Under the pieces are notes generated by a model. That model worked only from the letters and a program-made list of their open reading frames with translations. It did not search any database and was not told the origin of the DNA. DNA of 21,139 nucleotides from JANNWF01 sp052390415 (GTDB taxonomy: Bacteria > Pseudomonadota > Gammaproteobacteria > Xanthomonadales > Xanthomonadaceae). The position numbers and the translations under genes were made by a program. Location: NCBI GenBank assembly GCA_052390415.1, contig JBQTGY010000081.1, positions 1-21,139 of the forward strand, read 5' to 3'. Of this stretch, positions 15,239 to 21,139 are shown in pieces (the first letter of the stretch is position 1; each line of letters opens with the position of its first letter).

Positions 15239-18181
15239 ATGGCTGGCAAAGCGACGGAAACCGGCTCCCTCAAGATCCGCTTCGATACCTTCGAACTGGA
15301 CGAGGCGAACGCGCGTCTGTTGCGGGGTCAGCAACCGGTGGCGCTCGCGCCGACGCCGTTCGGCCTGCTGTGTGCCCTGGCGCGCCACGCGGGGTCCTTG
15401 CTCAGCAAGCACACCCTGCTCGATGCGGTGTGGGGCCATCGTTTCGTCAGCGACTCGGTGCTGAAGGGCGCGATCAGCGACATCCGTACCGCCCTGGGTG
15501 ACGACCCGCGCGAACCGCGATTCATCCAGACGGTGGCGCGCCGCGGATACCGCTTCATTGCGCAAGCCCATTCGACGCCGACCGCACCGATGCCAATCGC
15601 CCCCCGAGCTGGCATCCCCTCAACTGCCGATCTGTTGCCGTCGCGGACGTTCGTCGGTCGCGCGCCGGAACTCGCGAGGCTGCAGCAAGCCTGGCAGGAG
15701 GCCTGCTCCGGCCGCAGGCAAATCGTCTGGGTTGCCGGCGAGCCCGGCATCGGCAAGAGCACGCTGATCGAACAGTTCATCGCCGGGCTGGGCGACACCG
15801 CCTGCGCACGCGGCGACTGCGTGCAGAGCTTCGGCACCGGTGAGCCCTATCACGCCGTGCTCGATGCACTTTCTGAGCTGGGGCGAAGCGACGAGTCCAT
15901 CGCACCGCTGCTGCGTGCCGTCGCGCCGACCTGGCTGTTGCAGTTGCCCTGGCTGTGCACGGCGGATCAGCGGGAGTCGTTGCTGCGCGAACTGGTCGGC
16001 GTCCACCCCGAACGCATGCTGCGCGAAATCGGCGAGTTTCTCGACCGCTATACCGAGCAGCGTCCGCTGCTGCTGGTCACCGAGGATCTGCATTGGGCCG
16101 ATCCGGCGACCGCCCAGCTGATCGACTACATGGCGCGCCGCAGAACGCCGTCCCGCCTGATGTGGCTGTCGAGTTTCCGGCTGGCCGAGGTGGTGGCGCT
16201 TGATCGACCGGTAGGCGCCTTGCGCCATGAGCTGCGCGCGCGCGGCCTGTGCGTCGAGATCGTGCTCGATTCGTTCAATGAACGCGAGATTGCCGACTAT
16301 CTCGCTGGACATGCGCCCCAGCTGGCGCAGGACGAGGCGTTCGTGCGTGCGCTGCATGCGCGTACCGAAGGCGTTCCGCTGTTCGTCGAGTCGGTCATCG
16401 GCGACGTGGCCTCGCGCGCGACAACGAGCGCATCGGCGGAAGCCGTGCTCGCCGAGGTCCCCGTCCCGCAGAATCTGGCCGCGCTGATCGACCACTATCT
16501 CGCTCGGCTCGATACGGGCCGGCGGGCCTTGCTGACCGCGGCCGCCGTGTGTGGTGCCAGTTTTTGCGCTGAGCTGTTGGCGCAAGTGTTAGGTCGTGAC
16601 CTGCTTTCGGTGTCGGAGGATTGCGAGGCACTGGCTCGGGATCGCTTCTGGTTGGTGGCACCGCAGGAAGTGAGCGCGCTGGATGGCGCGCACGCCGAGC
16701 AGTACGGGTTCCGCCATGCCCTCTATCGTCAGGCCTTGCTCGACCGCGCTGCCCCAGCCACGCGTGCCGATCTGCATCGCCGCGTGGCGCAGGCGATGGA
16801 GCAGGAGCGCGACTCGGGCGTGGCGATCGCCGCGAAGGAGCTTGCCGTCCATTTCGAACAGGGCAAGGCACCGCTCCCGGCCTTGCGCTACTACGCCGAG
16901 GCCAGCAAAGCGGCGCTACGCCAGCTCAGCCCCGCGGAGTGCCTCGCGCTCACCGAGCGGGCGCTGGCGCTGGTTCCACAGGTCGCTTCTGAGACGGATC
17001 GGGCGAACCATGAGATCGTCCTCGCCACGCTACGCGGCGTCGCGGCATTTCATGTCTACGGTGCGGGGGAGGTGGCGCGCGATGCGTTCACCCGCGCCGC
17101 CGCACGCATGTGCGAAGCGCCGGATCACCCGATGCGCGGGCTGCTGCTGCATGGGCTGGGATTCCTGCTCAGCCTGCGCGGCGAGTACGACGAGGCACTG
17201 CTCACGGCAGCCCGTGCGGAGGCGCTGGGCGATGCGACGGACGACGCCCTGTTGGTCGTTGCGGCCGGTACGGTGCAAGGCCAGGTACACAATGTCCAGG
17301 GCCGCCCCGAAGCCTGCCGTCGCGCGGTCGAGCGCACGATTCCCGTGTTCGCCTTGCTGGCTGCGGCGGCAGAAACGCGCCTGCTGGGCTTCATCGGCGA
17401 CCCCCAAGTCACGGCGCGCGGACTGCTCAGCCTGCCCCTCGTACACCTGGGCTTGCTGCGGCAGGCGCGCGAACAGCTCGACCAGGCGCATGCAAGGGCG
17501 CGCAGTCTCGGTCAACCGATGGCCATCATGATCGCCATCTGGTTCGAGGCATTGGTGCAGATACGCCTGGGTGACATCGATCGGGTGGCGGGGCTGGCCT
17601 GCGATATGTACGCGCTGGTCGACGAGCACGCACTGGCGCAGGGCCGCACCGCCTGCCGCTGGTTTCAGGGCTGGGCGGAGGCGCATCGCGGCCGACCGCG
17701 CGAGGGATTTGAGCGCATTCGCGCGGCCTTCGAGGCGAACGTGGCGCTTGGCATGCTCTCCGGCGGGACCGAGACCCTGACGTACGCGGCCGGAGCACTG
17801 GTCATGGCGGGCGACTTCGATGCAGCACAGGCGCAGATCGACGAAGCGCGGCGCCTGGTCGAGCAACTCGGCGAGCGTGTCTACCTGCCCCAGTTGCTGC
17901 AGGTGCAATCGGCCATTGCGCGTGGTCGTGGCGACCAGGCTGCTGCTGCGGCGGCGATTCGTTCGGCGGTTTCCGAATCGCGGTCGCAGGGCGCCCTTTG
18001 GGTGGAGCTGCTCACCCTGAACGACTTGGTCGAGTACGTCGACGCCACCGACGACGAAGTGACGAGCCTGGCCGAATTGGTGAACCGGCTCGAGGAGGCG
18101 CGCGACACCCTTCCAATGGCTCGGGCGCTGTCCCTGCTCGCAGCGCGGAACAAGCCCGACCAATCGCCGACCGTTCGCTGA
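15239..18181 (+). CDS. Large transcriptional regulator: OmpR-type winged helix + AAA ATPase + TPR-like region
   Basis: A 980-residue one-component regulator. Residues about 10-105 form a trans_reg_C winged helix (IRFDTFELDEANARLL, then LLDAVWGHRFVSDSVLKGAISDIRTALGDD and VARRGYRFIA), as in CadC- and ToxR-like proteins. An STAND/AAA-type ATPase follows, with Walker A GEPGIGKST (about 166-174) and Walker B LLLVTEDLHWAD (277-288). From about residue 530 the sequence is alpha-helical and TPR-like, probably the ligand- or partner-sensing part. No membrane segment is obvious, so it is probably cytoplasmic. The ATG at 15239 begins just before the winged helix; its ribosome binding site is poor, and an in-frame GTG at 15170 would add 23 residues. 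The downstream 67-residue gene and barrel gene, with shared repeats, are candidate targets. Confidence 0.9.
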   Translation: MAGKATETGSLKIRFDTFELDEANARLLRGQQPVALAPTPFGLLCALARHAGSLLSKHTLLDAVWGHRFVSDSVLKGAISDIRTALGDDPREPRFIQTVARRGYRFIAQAHSTPTAPMPIAPRAGIPSTADLLPSRTFVGRAPELARLQQAWQEACSGRRQIVWVAGEPGIGKSTLIEQFIAGLGDTACARGDCVQSFGTGEPYHAVLDALSELGRSDESIAPLLRAVAPTWLLQLPWLCTADQRESLLRELVGVHPERMLREIGEFLDRYTEQRPLLLVTEDLHWADPATAQLIDYMARRRTPSRLMWLSSFRLAEVVALDRPVGALRHELRARGLCVEIVLDSFNEREIADYLAGHAPQLAQDEAFVRALHARTEGVPLFVESVIGDVASRATTSASAEAVLAEVPVPQNLAALIDHYLARLDTGRRALLTAAAVCGASFCAELLAQVLGRDLLSVSEDCEALARDRFWLVAPQEVSALDGAHAEQYGFRHALYRQALLDRAAPATRADLHRRVAQAMEQERDSGVAIAAKELAVHFEQGKAPLPALRYYAEASKAALRQLSPAECLALTERALALVPQVASETDRANHEIVLATLRGVAAFHVYGAGEVARDAFTRAAARMCEAPDHPMRGLLLHGLGFLLSLRGEYDEALLTAARAEALGDATDDALLVVAAGTVQGQVHNVQGRPEACRRAVERTIPVFALLAAAAETRLLGFIGDPQVTARGLLSLPLVHLGLLRQAREQLDQAHARARSLGQPMAIMIAIWFEALVQIRLGDIDRVAGLACDMYALVDEHALAQGRTACRWFQGWAEAHRGRPREGFERIRAAFEANVALGMLSGGTETLTYAAGALVMAGDFDAAQAQIDEARRLVEQLGERVYLPQLLQVQSAIARGRGDQAAAAAAIRSAVSESRSQGALWVELLTLNDLVEYVDATDDEVTSLAELVNRLEEARDTLPMARALSLLAARNKPDQSPTVR

Positions 18182-18190
18182 CCACGGATT

Positions 18191-18233
18191 CAGTCTCCAT
18201 AGCTAGCCTGCGATCAGTCTCCGACCAGTCTCC
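18191..18233 (+). promoter_or_regulatory. Three direct CAGTCTCC repeats before the 67-residue gene
   Basis: Exact CAGTCTCC copies at 18191-18198, 18215-18222 and 18226-18233. The last two are 11 bases apart, the period of direct repeats bound by OmpR/PhoB-type winged helices. They end five bases before the ATG at 18238, so a bound protein would block translation-initiation DNA or act on a short leader. Binding is an inference. Confidence 0.4.
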
Positions 18234-18237
18234 TGTT

Positions 18238-18441
18238 ATGACGCTCAATGCCGACTCCAAGTATCCCAACCGGCGTGCCTACGTGATCAAGCTGCGCAGC
18301 GATGCCTCGCCCGGCGCGCTTTGCGGCCGGGTGGAGAATCTCCTCACCTGCGACCAACGTGAGTTCAGTTCTGCCATCGAACTGATCGACCTCATCGAGA
18401 CCGACCTGCAGGCTTCCCGCCAGGCCGTCGGCGCGGGCTGA
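18238..18441 (+). CDS. Small protein of unknown function (67 aa)
   Basis: A 67-residue protein starting at an ATG 56 bases after the regulator stop. It is mostly charged and soluble-looking, with a strand-like start (RRAYVIKLRSDASPGALCGRVENLL) and an amphipathic helix (REFSSAIELIDLIETDLQ). There is no signal peptide, membrane segment or known catalytic motif. The pattern of a short beta stretch, a GRxENLL segment and a C-terminal helix seems familiar from small uncharacterised proteobacterial proteins, but I cannot name a family. There is no strong ribosome binding site; CAGTCTCC repeats occupy the leader. Its position suggests a link to the regulator upstream. A longer in-frame reading starting inside the regulator gene is unlikely. 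Confidence 0.6.
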   Translation: MTLNADSKYPNRRAYVIKLRSDASPGALCGRVENLLTCDQREFSSAIELIDLIETDLQASRQAVGAG

Positions 18442-18855
18442 TTCGGCCGGCACGGCACGACGTCCTTCCGCGCTCGGGCCCACCCAGCGCTCCGCCAATC
18501 CGACCCAAGCACCAAGCTCAACCCACCGCTGGGACGCGATCGGCCCTAGTTCAAACGAAGCTGATCACGTCCAGCCCTTGCGCTGCCCGGTGAATCGAAA
18601 GGTTGCCGGATCGCCCGGTAGCCAACGACGCCGACCGTTCGGGTGTCGGGGCGATCCACGCAGCGGGTGCTCTCCGGCACCCCGTTTCCGTAGGTGATCA
18701 ATTCCCACCCTTCGCCGACCGTTTGCTGACCCTTCGGTGGTGATCGATCTCTACCTTGTTGCCACCGGTCCTTGCGTCGCCCGGTCATTCCTCCAGGGCC
18801 GACGCAAATCCGGATGTGTTTGCTTCCCGGAAAACCACAACAAGGAGTTTGATTG
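18442..18855. other. Gene-free stretch with GCCGACCGTT repeats upstream of barrel gene
   Basis: About 414 bases without a supported gene. GCCGACCGTT occurs at 18630-18639 and 18714-18723, and a third copy lies at 18166-18175 in the end of the regulator gene. The copies at 18164-18183 and 18712-18731 match over 20 bases with one difference. The rest shows no clear structure. It probably holds the barrel gene's promoter and leader. Confidence 0.5.
18712..18731 (+). promoter_or_regulatory. Repeated 20-base motif upstream of the beta-barrel gene
   Basis: This 20-base motif differs at one base from 18164-18183, which overlaps the regulator stop and precedes the 67-residue gene by 55 bases. Here it lies 125 bases upstream of the barrel start. 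The same motif before two neighbouring genes suggests a shared regulator site. Confidence 0.4.
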
Positions 18856-19380
18856 ATGATTCGCAAGACCCCGATATCCCGTTCGCTCGCCGCACTCATG
18901 CTGTGCGCCCTGGCCGGTGGTGCTTCCGCCGAAGAAGGCTTCTACGTCGGCGGTGGCGCCGGCCAGGCCTTCGTCGACGAGGGCCTGTACGACGATGAGG
19001 ACTTCACGCTGTCGGTCTTCGGCGGCTACCAGTTCAATCGCCACTTCGCCGTCGAGGGCGGTTACATCGACCTCGGCGAGATCGAGCCGGAGGCAGGCGG
19101 TGCGGCGCTGGACGCCGACTCGCTCCAGCTGGCGGCGGTCGGCTTTGTGCCGATCACCGAAGCGTTCTCGCTCTACGGCAAGGCCGGTCTGCACCGCTGG
19201 GACGCGGACACTGGCCTCGCGCTGATCAACGGCGAGGACAGCGGCACCGACCCCACCTACGGTTTTGGTGCGCAGTACCGCTTCAGCGAACGGTTCGCGC
19301 TGCGCGCGGATGTCAGCCGCTTCGAGATGGAGGACGTCGACGTCGACGTCGCCCAGTTGCAGGCGCGCTTCGACTTCTGA
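18856..19380 (+). CDS. OmpA-like/porin-family outer-membrane beta-barrel protein
   Basis: A 174-residue exported protein. A signal peptide occupies residues 1-25 (basic MIRKTPISR, hydrophobic core LAALMLCALAGG, cleavage after ASA). The mature chain has alternating beta strands: FYVGGGAGQAF, FTLSVFGGYQFNRHFAVEGGYIDLGE, LQLAAVGFVPI, FSLYGKAGLHRW, PTYGFGAQYRFSERFALRADVSRFE. It ends in a terminal phenylalanine, the usual signal for BAM insertion. This is the eight-stranded OmpA-type small barrel (OprF/OmpW-like size), without a peptidoglycan-binding domain. The ATG at 18856 has AAGGAG eight bases upstream. A strong intrinsic terminator follows the stop, so it is transcribed alone. Function could be adhesion, small-solute passage or envelope stability; the sequence does not decide. 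Confidence 0.9.
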   Translation: MIRKTPISRSLAALMLCALAGGASAEEGFYVGGGAGQAFVDEGLYDDEDFTLSVFGGYQFNRHFAVEGGYIDLGEIEPEAGGAALDADSLQLAAVGFVPITEAFSLYGKAGLHRWDADTGLALINGEDSGTDPTYGFGAQYRFSERFALRADVSRFEMEDVDVDVAQLQARFDF

Positions 19381-19399
19381 CTCGCGCCTTCCAATCACG

Positions 19400-19440
19400 A
19401 CGGCGTCGCGCAGTCCAGGCGCGACGCCGTTGTCGTTTTT
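19400..19440 (+). terminator. Strong intrinsic terminator after the barrel gene
   Basis: A perfect 11-bp stem, ACGGCGTCGCG (19400-19410) with CGCGACGCCGT (19420-19430), a nine-base loop and a T-rich tail ending in TTTTT (19436-19440). It lies 19 bases after the barrel stop. Confidence 0.92.
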
Positions 19441-19646
19441 GCCCGGCGAACTGATGCGTGGACACAGCGCCCGGCGTGCGGGCCCAACGCGCGCCCGTCG
19501 AAAGTCTTGTTCGGACGAAGGGGACCCACCACGGATTACTGGACCGAGCCGTCCACCTAAATGCGACCGAACACCGACGCTTCCCTGACCCTTTCGAAGC
19601 GGCGAGTTCCTACGCTGCATCCACCGACTCCAGAGCCACGATCGCG

Positions 19647-21139
19647 ATGCTCACGACCAGCGCCAACTCGATTCCCCTTTCCCCGTCGCCGCGGCCGCGC
19701 CGCTCTCTCCCCACCCCCGTCAGGGCGGTCGCGGCGACCCTCTTCATCAGCATCACCGTCGGCCTCGCCGGCTGCGCCACGCCGATGCTGCGGTCCACCG
19801 TGGACGTACCCGAGCACTTCGCCACGGCGGCCGTCGAACATGAGTCGGCCGCGGCCGAGGTCGCGTGGTGGCAGAGTTACGGTGACCCGGTCCTGACCGA
19901 ACTGATCGAGCAGGCAGCGGTCATGAACCGTGACGTCCGCATCGCCGCCGAACGTGTGCGCGCGGCGCGGGCCGGTTCGACGATCAGCCGCTCCGCGTTG
20001 TTCCCCCAAGTGGGCCTGAGCGCAAACTCATCGCACGGCGACAACGACTACGGCGCTGCCTCCCAGCTCGCCGTGCCGGAGATCGATCGCAGCAGCGCGG
20101 GTCTCGAAGTGTCCTGGGAAATCGATGTAACCGGTCGCCTGCGTGCCGGCGCCGCCGCCGCGGCTGCTGATGCCGTCTCGGCCGAGGCGCAGGCGCGCGG
20201 CGTGCGCCTGCTCGTGCTGACCGACGTGGCCAGCAGCTACTTCACGCTCACCGGCGCGCTGCGTCAGCTCGAAACCGCTCAAGCCATCTCGTCCGCGCAG
20301 GACGAAACCCTGCGTCTGGTCATCGCGCGCCAGCGGGTGGGGCTGGCATCGCCCTTCGACGTGGAACGGGCGCGGACCGATGCCGAACGCGCCCGGGCCG
20401 CGATCCCGCCGATCGAGACGCTGGTCGCGGTCTCAAAGCATCGGATTGCCGTGCTCACCGGAGATCAGGCTGCCAACGCCGCGGCCATCGTGCCGCACGC
20501 CGGCGAGGTGCAGGTGCCTGAGGTGACGCCTGGCCAGCCCGCGGCGCTGCTCGAACGCCGACCGGACCTGCTCAGCGCCCAGGCCCAACTCGAAGCCGCG
20601 AACTGGCGTCGTCGTCAGGCCGCGACCGAGTGGTTCCCGCGCCTGTTCACCAGCGCACTGTTCGGTCGTCAGGACATCGACGTCAACGGCGTCGGACTCG
20701 GCAGCGCACGCTTCGGCAATGCGGCCGGCCTGCTCGCGATGCCGTTGCTCAACTGGGGCCGCACCAAGGCCATCAACGAGGCGGCGGACGCCGGCCAGAG
20801 CGAGGCCCTGCTTCGCTACGAGGACGCCATCGTGCGCGCCCTCGAGGATGTCGAGAACGCGCTGGTTTCTCTGCGTGACGAGCGCCAGCGTGTCGCCTAT
20901 CTCGAGAGCGCTGCAGCGTCGGCAGAGGCCGCTCTGGGACGGGCGCGCTCGCTCTACGCGCGCGGCCAGATCGATCTGCTGCCCCTGCTTGATGCCCAGC
21001 GCGCGCAATTGCAGGTGCGCATGGGCGCGAACGACAGCCAGACCCAGCTGCTGCTCGACAGCGTGCGCCTGTTCAAGGCGCTGGGCGGCGGCTGGCAGGC
21101 CTTCGAGCCGACCACCGAGCCCGCGAAGTCGAACCCAAC
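19647..21139 (+). CDS. NodT/OprM-family outer-membrane efflux lipoprotein, 3' end beyond the window
   Basis: The frame from ATG 19647 stays open to the window end (497 codons visible), so the stop lies outside. Family members are about 470-500 residues, so little is missing. The N-terminus has basic residues, a hydrophobic stretch (VAATLFISITVGLAG) and a lipobox LAGC with Cys43 as the acylation site. Then come WWQSYGDPVLTELIEQA, DVRIAAERVRAARA, a SWEIDVTGRLRAGA motif, the ERRPDLLSAQAQLEAANW motif and LLNWGRTKA, all hallmarks of RND-type tripartite efflux outer-membrane factors. It would form the trimeric periplasm-spanning channel. The start has only a weak ribosome binding site, so the exact N-terminus is uncertain. 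Partner membrane-fusion and RND pump genes are expected just downstream. Confidence 0.93.
   Translation, partial: MLTTSANSIPLSPSPRPRRSLPTPVRAVAATLFISITVGLAGCATPMLRSTVDVPEHFATAAVEHESAAAEVAWWQSYGDPVLTELIEQAAVMNRDVRIAAERVRAARAGSTISRSALFPQVGLSANSSHGDNDYGAASQLAVPEIDRSSAGLEVSWEIDVTGRLRAGAAAAAADAVSAEAQARGVRLLVLTDVASSYFTLTGALRQLETAQAISSAQDETLRLVIARQRVGLASPFDVERARTDAERARAAIPPIETLVAVSKHRIAVLTGDQAANAAAIVPHAGEVQVPEVTPGQPAALLERRPDLLSAQAQLEAANWRRRQAATEWFPRLFTSALFGRQDIDVNGVGLGSARFGNAAGLLAMPLLNWGRTKAINEAADAGQSEALLRYEDAIVRALEDVENALVSLRDERQRVAYLESAAASAEAALGRARSLYARGQIDLLPLLDAQRAQLQVRMGANDSQTQLLLDSVRLFKALGGGWQAFEPTTEPAKSNP

Noticed and set aside
1..21139. CRISPR array or insertion sequence
   Set aside because: No regularly spaced repeats and no transposase with terminal inverted repeats seen.

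Overview
The window is GC-rich bacterial DNA with dense genes, short gaps and mostly clear AGGAG-type ribosome binding sites. The DOPA-dioxygenase-like gene, the MocR regulator, the MgtC membrane protein, the winged-helix/AAA/TPR regulator, the NodT-type efflux lipoprotein and a tRNA fragment with encoded CCA together suggest a gammaproteobacterium, possibly Xanthomonadales (Lysobacter/Luteimonas-like). That placement is an inference from gene content and composition, not a marker-gene result.

Left part (1-7858): metabolic and accessory genes. An extradiol dioxygenase cut by the window edge overlaps a serine esterase by ATGA. Two minus-strand genes, an MDR-type quinone reductase and a class I methyltransferase, form a likely operon. 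A three-gene minus-strand operon encodes a SnoaL-like protein, an SDR-fold protein without the usual Tyr/Lys pair, and a metallo-beta-lactamase-fold protein with an HxExD motif. A MocR-type regulator diverges from it and probably controls it. A GNAT acetyltransferase follows.

Centre (7985-14340): one 1896-residue minus-strand gene that appears to carry two complete tyrosine-recombinase catalytic domains in one chain. About 220 bp upstream of its start lies the 3' half of a tRNA-Arg(ACG), starting exactly at the anticodon loop and followed by an intact hairpin terminator. This is what the end of a tRNA-integrated element looks like. An AT-rich stretch (39 G+C in 100 bases) adjoins the fragment. 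Copies of the octamer TGTGACAG, or close variants, lie on both sides of it, including one perfect 17-base palindrome. The recombinase, the tRNA scar and the octamer cluster form the most unusual part of the window: a candidate integration system built on a double-headed recombinase.

Right part (14356-21139): ordinary chromosomal-looking genes. These are an MgtC/SapB membrane protein; a divergent 980-residue regulator with an OmpR-type winged helix, an AAA ATPase and a helical-repeat C-terminus; a 67-residue protein of unknown function; an outer-membrane beta-barrel protein with a strong terminator; and an outer-membrane efflux lipoprotein that runs off the end. Short repeated motifs before the 67-residue gene and the barrel gene may be binding sites for the large regulator.
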